A DNA stretch of 6,767 nt from Bacteroidia bacterium (GTDB lineage Bacteria; Bacteroidota; Bacteroidia; AKYH767-A; OLB10). A model generated the notes under the pieces. That model was not told the origin of the DNA, made no database searches, and was given only the letters and a program-made list of their open reading frames with translations. Below are positions 1 to 5,030 of this stretch, piece after piece. The stretch covers positions 1 through 6,767 of the forward strand of contig JANWID010000042.1 in NCBI GenBank assembly GCA_025450095.1, in the 5' to 3' direction. A program made the position numbers and the translations under genes. Within the stretch, counting starts at the first letter, position 1. Each line of letters begins with the position of its first letter.

Positions 1-259
1 CAGGTGCTGATACAGGTGCCAGGGTAGTAAGATCCCAACCAACACCAAGAGTAGGTACGGCTCCACAAAGCCAGTCAGCGCCGGTCTGTGCGTAATCAGT
101 TACCGTATAACAAAAAGTAACCACGGTTCCGGGATAATAAGTGCCATTGGCTGACGGCGGGGGCGTTGATGTTAGGTTTTCAGAGCCTACACATGCCTGA
201 CCAATAGCCCCGGTGTGAAAAGTGATCCATAATAAGCTTACAAGTAATAGTTTTTTCAT
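1..259 (-). CDS. Secreted surface protein, N-terminal fragment (runs off left edge)
   Basis: The minus strand reads open from an ATG at 259 to the window edge, giving 86 residues with no stop. The N-terminus is a classic Sec signal peptide: MKK, a hydrophobic core LLLVSLLWI, then AIGQA, with cleavage most likely after Gly20. The mature part begins with Cys23 and a Thr/Pro/Ser-rich stretch. It continues with a Gly-, Tyr-, Trp- and Cys-containing segment (PGTVVTFCYTV at 43-53, WLCG at 63-66, GVGWDL at 72-77; Cys50 and Cys65). From memory, this resembles the N-terminal region of large Bacteroidota surface proteins that carry PKD-like repeats and a type IX secretion C-terminal signal. That is inference, because the diagnostic C-terminus lies outside the window. 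A lipoprotein reading at Cys23 is unlikely, since GQAC lacks the usual Leu at -3. Secretion is well supported; the function is unknown. Confidence 0.8.
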   Translation of the reverse strand, partial: MKKLLLVSLLWITFHTGAIGQACVGSENLTSTPPPSANGTYYPGTVVTFCYTVTDYAQTGADWLCGAVPTLGVGWDLTTLAPVSAP

Positions 260-282
260 ACAGTGTGCAGGTTTGGGTAAAT

Positions 283-290
283 CAAAGTAA
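283..290 (-). promoter_or_regulatory. Possible -7 box for the secreted protein
   Basis: On the minus strand this reads TTACTTTG, seven of eight positions of the Bacteroidota -7 box TAnnTTTG, about 24 bases before the ATG at 259. The nearest upstream TTG lies about 24 bases further away, longer than the usual 17-23 spacing. The call is therefore weak. Confidence 0.28.
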
Positions 291-396
291 ACAAATAAAA
301 TCTAATTATAAAAGCAATTTATAATCAGGACGAAAAAATAATAAGTTCAGTTGCCTGTACTACTTATGAACTCTAAAAAATGATAGATTAAATTTT

Positions 397-415
397 ACTG
401 AAATCCTGGTTCAGT
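397..415 (-). terminator. Small hairpin at the end of the 66-residue ORF
   Basis: ACTGAA (397-402) and TTCAGT (410-415) form a 6-bp perfect inverted repeat around a 7-base loop. The repeat overlaps the TAA stop codon of the 66-residue ORF. The sequence after it on the minus strand is A/T-rich (AAAATTTAATC) but is not a clean T run. It is a weak transcription-end candidate. Confidence 0.3.
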
Positions 416-615
416 TATGATTTTACCAGGCCATAATAAACTTCCAGACGATGTTTCACAAGCCTGTCATTATAGTGGTGTGAATGTACCGGTTTATTAG
501 TTAATTCAAGACCTTCGTCATTGATGAGGGTTGCCAGCAACTCATACCTTTGACGGAGTTCATCGAGCAACGATAGCTCGAAAAAAGATAATTCCGATAT
601 ACTTTTATTATTCAT
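415..615 (-). CDS. Hypothetical 66-residue protein
   Basis: This small ORF starts at an ATG and encodes 66 residues that I do not recognise. Residues 1-36 are acidic and leucine-rich (ELSFFELSLLDELRQRYELL) and look strongly helical. Residues 43-58 are basic and histidine-rich (HSHHYNDRLVKHR), giving an acidic-to-basic polarity. There is no signal peptide, membrane segment or cysteine. It stands alone, about 94 bases after the PUR gene on the same strand. A -7-like box (TACCTTTA) lies at 643-650 and a small hairpin overlaps its stop. No Shine-Dalgarno precedes the ATG, which is normal in this phylum. It is short enough to be a chance ORF; its protein-like composition and flanking signals favour a real gene only modestly. 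Confidence 0.45.
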   Translation of the reverse strand: MNNKSISELSFFELSLLDELRQRYELLATLINDEGLELTNKPVHSHHYNDRLVKHRLEVYYGLVKS

Positions 616-642
616 GGGGGGAATGAATAATGTAATAATAAT

Positions 643-650
643 TAAAGGTA
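643..650 (-). promoter_or_regulatory. Possible -7 box for the 66-residue ORF
   Basis: The minus strand reads TACCTTTA, seven of eight positions of TAnnTTTG, 28 bases before the ATG at 615. I see no clear -33 TTG at the right distance. The box lies beside the hairpin at 655-679, so terminator and promoter would be back to back. Confidence 0.25.
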
Positions 651-654
651 CTAA

Positions 655-679
655 TAAAAAGACCGAAAAGGTGTTTTTA
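655..679 (-). terminator. Terminator-like hairpin with T-run downstream of the PUR gene
   Basis: On the minus strand the core ACC-TTTTC-GGT is flanked by AAAAA before and TTTTT after, with one mismatched pair between core and flank. A short stem followed by a T run resembles an intrinsic terminator for the PUR gene, which ends about 30 bases upstream. The core has only three base pairs, so it would be weak unless the A/T pairs contribute. Confidence 0.35.
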
Positions 680-690
680 TGACTTTTATA

Positions 691-718
691 CTGAAATAAC
701 TTCAGATTATTATTTCAG
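691..718 (-). repeat. Perfect 9-bp inverted repeat over the PUR stop codon
   Basis: CTGAAATAA (691-699) is repeated in inverted orientation as TTATTTCAG (710-718), with a 10-base loop. The right arm includes the PUR stop codon (TAA at 712-710 on the minus strand). The stem is mostly A/T and has no T run directly after it. It may be a 3'-end stabilising hairpin or the first part of a two-hairpin terminator with 655-679. Confidence 0.45.
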
Positions 719-1069
719 GTCCTCAAAATTCAAATCGGAAAAACCGCTGGTTTCTCCATTTGTGTTGTGATCAATATTGTGGTTATTCTGGGGAATTTCA
801 GCAACCGGCTGATTAAGGCGGATATGATCAATTGCTTCCTTGAGTCCTTCAGTAAATTTTTCAAAGTCTTCCTTATAAAGAAAGATCTTATGCTTTTCGA
901 AAAACGGACGGTCAGAACCTTCGTTGAACCTTTTCTTGCTCTCAGTAATGGTCAGATAATAGTCATTGGAACGGGTTGACCGTACATCGAAAAAATACGT
1001 TCTTTTACCTGCCCGAACGGCTTTTGCAAAAATATCACCCTGTTGGTCGTTGTTGTCAAACTCAGCCAT
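710..1069 (-). CDS. PUR-domain nucleic-acid-binding protein (DUF3276 family)
   Basis: This 119-residue protein matches the bacterial PUR-alpha-like family (DUF3276), whose single PUR repeat folds as a beta-sheet/helix unit, dimerises and binds single-stranded DNA or RNA. The recognisable core is residues 18-83: AGKRTYFFDVRSTRSNDYYL, then TESKKR, then the hallmark KHKIFLYKEDFEKF near 59-72 and the closing helix GLKEAIDHI. Residues 88-119 form an Asn-, Asp- and Glu-rich tail, probably disordered. I place the start at the ATG at 1069. A TTG at 1090 would add seven residues (MSSKQIQ), but the -7 promoter box at 1088-1095 covers that TTG and would leave it untranscribed. The gene follows the ABC exporter on the same strand after 77 bases. 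Its cellular target is unknown; a role in RNA or DNA metabolism is inferred from the fold. Confidence 0.88.
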   Translation of the reverse strand: MAEFDNNDQQGDIFAKAVRAGKRTYFFDVRSTRSNDYYLTITESKKRFNEGSDRPFFEKHKIFLYKEDFEKFTEGLKEAIDHIRLNQPVAEIPQNNHNIDHNTNGETSGFSDLNFEDLK

Positions 1070-1087
1070 TTGTATCTGTTTTGATGA

Positions 1088-1119
1088 CAAAAATAAAAAA
1101 ATAATCGTTCCACCAACAA
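1088..1119 (-). promoter_or_regulatory. Bacteroidota-type promoter of the PUR gene
   Basis: The minus strand carries TATTTTTG (1095-1088), an exact TAnnTTTG -7 box. Two TTG triplets (1119-1117 and 1116-1114) lie 21 and 18 bases upstream, a suitable -33 element. Transcription would start near 1083, leaving a leader of about 14 bases before the ATG at 1069. This gives the PUR gene its own promoter, independent of the ABC gene. Confidence 0.55.
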
Positions 1120-1134
1120 GCTTAAAATAATGAA

Positions 1135-1147
1135 ACCGGCTGCCGGT
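1135..1147 (-). terminator. Compact GC hairpin plus T-rich tail ending the ABC gene
   Basis: ACCGG (1135-1139) and CCGGT (1143-1147) form a 5-bp stem with a 3-base loop. On the minus strand the stem begins inside the TGA stop codon of the ABC gene, and TTTCATTATTTT runs from its final T. A GC stem followed by a T-rich tail fits an intrinsic terminator, although the stem is short. Placed just ahead of the PUR promoter, it would separate the two genes. Confidence 0.45.
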
Positions 1148-2949
1148 CAGGGATAAACCTCCTTTTCCAGCGATTGTTTCACATGCATTTGATAATACAG
1201 ACCTTTCCGGTTGATCAATACAGCATGACTACCTTCTTCAGCTATAGCTCCATTTTCAAGTACCAGGATATGACCGGTATTCCTTACTGAAGATATCCGG
1301 TGACTAATGATAATAGTTGTGGTTTGCTTCATAACCCGGTTAAGATTCGACAAAATTTCTTCCTCAGTCCGGGTATCAACTGCTGAAAGACAGTCGTCGA
1401 AAATCAGGAGGCGTGGCTTTCTCACCACTGCCCGGGCAATGGAAATACGTTGCTTCTGTCCACCCGAAAGTGTAATGCCCCTCTCACCCACTTTGGTTCT
1501 GAAATCCTCTGGAAATTCCAGTATATTTTTAAGAACAGCAGCATCTGAAGCAGCTTGCCGTATACGCCCGCTTCGTTCATGGTCCGAAAGCTCGTTATTT
1601 AAACCAAAGGCGATATTATTTTCTATGGTATCACTGAACAGAAATACATCCTGGGCAACATATCCTACATGCGAACGGTACCATCCCAGATCGAGATTCA
1701 TTAAATCATGCCCGTCGATCAGGATTTTCCCGGATCCCGGATCAAGCAACCTAAGGAGCAAATTTGAAATGGTAGATTTACCGGATCCTGTCCGGCCAAT
1801 AATTCCAAGCGAGGAACCTGGTTCGATGCGGAAGACCAGGTTGCTCACGGCTCTGATACCGCTATTTGGATAGGAGTAGGAAACATCCCGGAATTCGATT
1901 CCACCATTTAATGATCCGGGCTTAAGTGGACCTGAACTGATCGCAGGTTTAGTGTGGAGAAATTCATTGATTCGTTGCTGAGAAGCAGCTGCCCTTTGTA
2001 TCAGGGTTACCACCCAGCCCAATGACGCAACTGGCCAGGTTAGCATATTCACATAGATTACAAATTCTGCGATATTTCCGATGGTAATTGAACCATCCAT
2101 AACTTTAAGACCACCTATGAAAATTGTCAGGATCGTGCTGCAGCCAACCAGTATCAGTAAGGCAGGGTGAAATAGTGCATTTACCTTTACGAGATCCATT
2201 GAAACTTTTTTGTACTGGTCTGCCTGATCACGAAAACGTTCATGATTATAGGATTCACGAACGAATGATTTCAGTACCCGGATTCCTGAGAAAGCTTCCT
2301 GAACAAATGTGGACAGATCGGAAAGCGAAGCCTGCACCCGTTCACTTTTCCTGTTTATTATATCATGAACAAAATAGATAATTGCAGTCAGTAGCGGTAA
2401 AGGTAGCAAGGTGTACAATGCAAGTTCTGTGTTAACCTGGAACATGGCGTAAATAACGAGGATGAACATTACTGCCAGGTTAACGGTATACATAATAGCT
2501 GGACCTACATACATCCTCACCCGGCTCACATCTTCACTGATCCTGTTCATCAGGTCACCGGTATTTCCAGTGGAATAAAAATTATAATCGAGTGCCTGGT
2601 AATGACGGTAAATATCATTCTTCATATCATATTCAATGTACCGGGAAACTACAATTATGGTTTGTCGCATGAAAAACATAAAAACACCTTTCAGTAATGC
2701 CATAGATAAAACCAGCAACACGAAAACCAGAAGGTTTCCTGAGATAATGTTATAAAATTCGTGGTTGCTCCGGAACCCTTTAGTTAACCTGTAAAGGCTG
2801 ATGAGTTCGCCGGTTTCATCGAGTGCCCAACGGATGAGCCTTGCTGGTATGATACCGAAAAGGTTTGAAATAGCTACGAACAAAATTCCAGCTGCCATTC
2901 TTCCCCTGTACCGGAAAAAGTACTTGTTGAGTGAACTGAGCGAATTCAT
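1147..2949 (-). CDS. ABC exporter half-transporter, MsbA/Mdl type, with Asp in place of the catalytic Glu
   Basis: This 600-residue inner-membrane exporter has an N-terminal type-1 transmembrane domain fused to an ATPase domain, the usual length and order for the family. Membrane helices are visible near 18-38, 72-98, 151-171, 176-196, 258-280 and 290-315. The ATPase shows Walker A GRTGSGKST (385-393, Lys391), Q-loop Gln433, signature LSGGQKQR (494-501), Walker B LLIFDD (514-519), D-loop SAVD (522-525) and the switch His550. Asp519 occupies the position of the usual catalytic Glu. In known heterodimeric exporters (TM287/288-like, MdlA/MdlB-like) this change marks the weaker ATP site. No second half-transporter is encoded nearby, so the partner is elsewhere or the protein is a homodimer. 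The substrate (lipid, drug or peptide) cannot be told. The ATG at 2949 is the natural start, followed by an amphipathic elbow and the first helix. Confidence 0.92.
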   Translation of the reverse strand: MNSLSSLNKYFFRYRGRMAAGILFVAISNLFGIIPARLIRWALDETGELISLYRLTKGFRSNHEFYNIISGNLLVFVLLVLSMALLKGVFMFFMRQTIIVVSRYIEYDMKNDIYRHYQALDYNFYSTGNTGDLMNRISEDVSRVRMYVGPAIMYTVNLAVMFILVIYAMFQVNTELALYTLLPLPLLTAIIYFVHDIINRKSERVQASLSDLSTFVQEAFSGIRVLKSFVRESYNHERFRDQADQYKKVSMDLVKVNALFHPALLILVGCSTILTIFIGGLKVMDGSITIGNIAEFVIYVNMLTWPVASLGWVVTLIQRAAASQQRINEFLHTKPAISSGPLKPGSLNGGIEFRDVSYSYPNSGIRAVSNLVFRIEPGSSLGIIGRTGSGKSTISNLLLRLLDPGSGKILIDGHDLMNLDLGWYRSHVGYVAQDVFLFSDTIENNIAFGLNNELSDHERSGRIRQAASDAAVLKNILEFPEDFRTKVGERGITLSGGQKQRISIARAVVRKPRLLIFDDCLSAVDTRTEEEILSNLNRVMKQTTTIIISHRISSVRNTGHILVLENGAIAEEGSHAVLINRKGLYYQMHVKQSLEKEVYP

Positions 2950-2978
2950 TTCAGCAACGAATAAGGTTTATTTCTTAA

Positions 2979-3007
2979 TTTGGTAACCGGTGCGGAAAAT
3001 ACTTTTA
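2979..3007 (+). promoter_or_regulatory. Promoter of the LRR lipoprotein gene
   Basis: TTTG (2979-2982), a 17-base spacer and TACTTTTA (3000-3007) match the Bacteroidota -33/-7 pattern, with one mismatch in the last base of the -7 box. Transcription would begin near 3013, about 32 bases before the ATG. The 95-base gap must also serve the divergent ABC gene, for which I could find no clear box. Confidence 0.42.
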
Positions 3008-3044
3008 AGATTATCGGCATTCCGGTTTTAAAAATTCAAAGTTG

Positions 3045-3782
3045 ATGAAAAAACTGATAATGTTCCCGGTGATCCTTTTTATGGTCGCTTGCAGTCACCT
3101 GGATGAACTTCAGAAAGCCCGTGAAAATCCTTCAGGAACTGAAAAGCTTACTATCACATACAGTGGCCTCATCGAAGTTCCACCGGAAATTGCCGGGATG
3201 ATAAACCTGAAAAAGCTTGTACTCTTCAAAAATAAAATAGATTCCGTTCCTGATTTTATCGGTAATCTCACAAAGCTTGAAGAATTTTCACTGCAATCGA
3301 ACCGGCTTGTCTATGTTTCTCCGGCTATTGGGGAGTTATCTATGCTGAAAAAGCTGGATTTCCGGTTTAACCGGTTAATACGGTTACCGGAAGAAACCGC
3401 ACAGCTAAACCACCTCGAAGAACTCGATCTCCGTAATAATCTCCTTGAATCACTTCCAACCGGAATCGGCAACCTGGCCAACCTGGAACATCTTTTCCTG
3501 AATGATAATCATCTTAAAAGTTTGCCGGAATCGATTGGGAATTTCCAGAAGTTAAAGCTGCTTTACATTGGCAGGAATTATATTGAAGGACCCATCCCTC
3601 CCGCAATCGGAAAACTGGAAACACTCATCGAACTGGATATTGCAGGGTGTTGCGACGACAACCACATCCCGTCCGAATTTTCGAACCTGCGAAACCTTGA
3701 AGTTTTATATGTTAGCAGCTACCAGATACTGCCGTATGAAATCGGAAAAGGAAATCCGAGGCTGAAGATCATTGTGAAATAA
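3045..3782 (+). CDS. Leucine-rich-repeat lipoprotein
   Basis: This 245-residue protein starts with a lipoprotein signal, MKKLIMFPVILFMVAC, with lipidation expected at Cys16. The mature protein should therefore be membrane-anchored, possibly at the cell surface. Residues 31-238 are nine leucine-rich repeats. Repeats 2-6 (54-168) are regular 23-residue units of the LxxLxLxxNxLxxLPxxIGxL type, as in Shoc2-like and plant intracellular LRR proteins. Repeats 7 and 8 (169-216) are 24 residues long, with GPIPPAIGKL in the first, resembling the plant extracellular type. Repeat 8 carries a polar CCDD insert at 202-205, and repeat 9 is degenerate. There is no catalytic domain, so a binding or scaffold role is inferred and the ligand is unknown. 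I start at the ATG at 3045; a TTG at 3042 would add only one residue. Its stop directly abuts that of the convergent DUF983 gene. Confidence 0.88.
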   Translation: MKKLIMFPVILFMVACSHLDELQKARENPSGTEKLTITYSGLIEVPPEIAGMINLKKLVLFKNKIDSVPDFIGNLTKLEEFSLQSNRLVYVSPAIGELSMLKKLDFRFNRLIRLPEETAQLNHLEELDLRNNLLESLPTGIGNLANLEHLFLNDNHLKSLPESIGNFQKLKLLYIGRNYIEGPIPPAIGKLETLIELDIAGCCDDNHIPSEFSNLRNLEVLYVSSYQILPYEIGKGNPRLKIIVK

Positions 3783-4160
3783 TCAGGAAGTCGTTGACTT
3801 ATATTTTACAAACATATTGATCCATCCCAGGCGTGACCAACGGAAAGTAAGCGGTGTAAGCGCAAGACCTGCTAGTATACTTAAAAGCACCATCCACCAT
3901 ATATTCATAGCCGGGAACAGGACATTACAGATTAACCACACAGCTATCATTACCACAACATTAATAGCATAGCTTACGTACATGGCTCCGAAATAATAAC
4001 CTGGCTCGGGTTCGAATGATTCATCACATACAGGACAGCGCTGGTTCATTTTCATAAAGTTTTTCAGGTCGTAAGCCTTTCCGCTGACAAAAAAATCACC
4101 TTCCTGGCATTTTGGACATTTGTTAGAAAGAATGCTGTATATGTGAGAACCTTTTTTCAT
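3783..4160 (-). CDS. DUF983 family membrane protein with zinc-ribbon-like cysteines
   Basis: This 125-residue protein belongs to the uncharacterised DUF983 family. Residues 1-50 hold two cysteine pairs, CPKC (15-18) and CPVC (42-45), spaced like a four-Cys zinc site. Next is the family hallmark EPEPGYYFGAMYVSYA (50-65). Two hydrophobic segments follow, about 61-83 and 86-107, ending in a short basic tail (FRWSRLGW, VKYK). It is probably an inner-membrane protein with the metal-binding domain in the cytoplasm. The biochemical role is not established, and its neighbours give no clue because it is transcribed alone. The ATG at 4160 is supported by an exact -7 promoter box about 22 bases upstream. 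Its TGA stop is adjacent to the TAA of the LRR gene, leaving no room for a terminator between them. Confidence 0.9.
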   Translation of the reverse strand: MKKGSHIYSILSNKCPKCQEGDFFVSGKAYDLKNFMKMNQRCPVCDESFEPEPGYYFGAMYVSYAINVVVMIAVWLICNVLFPAMNIWWMVLLSILAGLALTPLTFRWSRLGWINMFVKYKSTTS

Positions 4161-4181
4161 ATGTGATCAGAATTCAGGGGG

Positions 4182-4189
4182 CAAAAGTA
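4182..4189 (-). promoter_or_regulatory. -7 promoter box of the DUF983 gene
   Basis: The minus strand reads TACTTTTG, an exact TAnnTTTG box, ending 22 bases before the ATG at 4160. I see no TTG at the -33 position. The adjacent AACCTTTG (4197-4190) is a one-mismatch second copy. Confidence 0.5.
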
Positions 4190-4293
4190 CAAAGGTTTGA
4201 TGTGTAGATACCTGATCTGGCTCATGGTATTGATACATTGAAGTGATGCCATTAAAAATGAATATGTTAAACCTATAAGAAATTAGTCTTGGA

Positions 4294-4321
4294 CACTGCT
4301 ATTTTTATTAACATAGCAGTG
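4294..4321. repeat. Perfect 9-bp inverted repeat upstream of the phosphate operon promoter
   Basis: CACTGCTAT (4294-4302) and ATAGCAGTG (4313-4321) are exact reverse complements separated by 10 A/T-rich bases. The element ends 19 bases before the -7 box of the DUF47–pit operon, so it lies over or just upstream of the -33 region. The two flanking genes diverge, so a terminator is not needed here, and no T run follows on either side. An operator for a dimeric regulator is the more natural reading. It does not look like the enterobacterial Pho box. The function is inferred. Confidence 0.5.
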
Positions 4322-4340
4322 CTGTTAAGTTAACATGATT

Positions 4341-4348
4341 TACATTTG
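4341..4348 (+). promoter_or_regulatory. -7 promoter box of the DUF47–pit operon
   Basis: TACATTTG is an exact TAnnTTTG box. Transcription would start near 4354, giving a leader of roughly 18 bases before the ATG at 4372. The leader has no Shine-Dalgarno. The -33 region (CTGTTAAG, near 4323-4330) lacks a proper TTG and adjoins the inverted repeat, which suits a promoter under regulator control. Confidence 0.55.
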
Positions 4349-4371
4349 CGCCCCTTGATAATTCGAAGATT

Positions 4372-5016
4372 ATGGCAATTCCACTATTAAAATATTTCAT
4401 CCCTCAGGACCGTTTGTTTTTCCCCCTGTTCGACAAAGCGGCCGCCAATCTTCAGGTTGGAGGCAAAGCCATATACCAACTTGTAACAACTTTAAACCCT
4501 GAGGAACGTGTCAAATGGTTTCGTGAAATTGAGCGGATTGAACACGTGGGTGACGAAATAACTCATGAAATTTTCAAGGAGCTAGCCAAGAATTTCATAA
4601 CACCTTATGATCGTGAAGATATTCACCGCCTGGTTTCAGCGATTGATGATGTTCTGGACTATATTCATGGTTCCTCAAAAAGGATTGAGTTGTATAAGCT
4701 AAACATCATTTCAAACGATATTGTGAAGCTTTCGGAACTGATCCAGACTGGCACGGAAGAGTTACGGAGAGCAATCTTCGAGCTTAAAAACATGAGGAAA
4801 ATGCGGGATATTACCGATTCCCTGGTTCGTATAAACACTATCGAGAATCATGCGGATGACATTTTTGATAATGCTGTTGCCCGCCTGTTCGAAAATGAAA
4901 CTGACGCTATCCAGATCATCAAAAACAAGGAGATCTTATCCGCCCTTGAAACAGCTACTGATAAATGTGAAGATGCTGCTAATGTCATCGAATCCATTAT
5001 TGTAAAAATGGCCTGA
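4372..5016 (+). CDS. DUF47 (PhoU-like) Pit accessory protein
   Basis: This 214-residue, all-helical, cytoplasmic protein belongs to the DUF47 family, which shares the PhoU helix-bundle fold and is usually encoded beside Pit phosphate transporters. PhoU-type acidic metal-binding motifs recur: E57xxxD61 within ERIEHVGDEITHEI, E158xxxD162 within TIENHADDIFD, and D197xxxD201 within TDKCEDAANVIESI. The conserved block TPYDREDIHRLVSAIDDVLDYI spans 77-98. The expected role is to bind or regulate the adjacent Pit transporter and limit phosphate uptake; this rests on family knowledge, not on the sequence alone. The length is typical for the family. The gene is first in a two-gene operon, 14 bases before pit, and starts at an ATG without a Shine-Dalgarno. 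Confidence 0.92.
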   Translation: MAIPLLKYFIPQDRLFFPLFDKAAANLQVGGKAIYQLVTTLNPEERVKWFREIERIEHVGDEITHEIFKELAKNFITPYDREDIHRLVSAIDDVLDYIHGSSKRIELYKLNIISNDIVKLSELIQTGTEELRRAIFELKNMRKMRDITDSLVRINTIENHADDIFDNAVARLFENETDAIQIIKNKEILSALETATDKCEDAANVIESIIVKMA

Positions 5017-5030
5017 CAGACGGAACCTAT

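Noticed and set aside
341..367. ATAAGT...ACTTAT inverted repeat in the gap between the secreted protein and the 66-residue ORF
   Set aside because: Only 6-bp arms with a 15-base loop in A/T-rich DNA; expected by chance.
1307..1873. 188-residue plus-strand open frame opposite the ABC ATPase domain
   Set aside because: It lies wholly antisense to well-supported ATPase motifs and its translation is low-complexity, Arg/Ser-rich and unlike any family I know. It is a shadow frame.
3042..3044. TTG as the start of the LRR lipoprotein
   Set aside because: The ATG directly after it gives the standard MKK lipoprotein signal, and nothing favours the extra residue.
3367..3378. 12-bp perfect palindrome TTAACCGGTTAA, with several CCGGTT copies around it
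   Set aside because: It lies inside the LRR coding region, where repeated FRFNRLIRLP-type codons explain the CCGGTT/CGGTT pattern. No reason to see an operator.
3127..3758. Possible tandem DNA repeat through the LRR gene
   Set aside because: The repeats are clear at protein level but diverged at DNA level, so there is no sign of recent duplication or a phase-variable array.
4161..4371. Possible riboswitch or small RNA in the largest intergenic gap
   Set aside because: The only structured element, the 9-bp inverted repeat, lies upstream of the predicted transcription start, and the transcribed leader is too short for a riboswitch.
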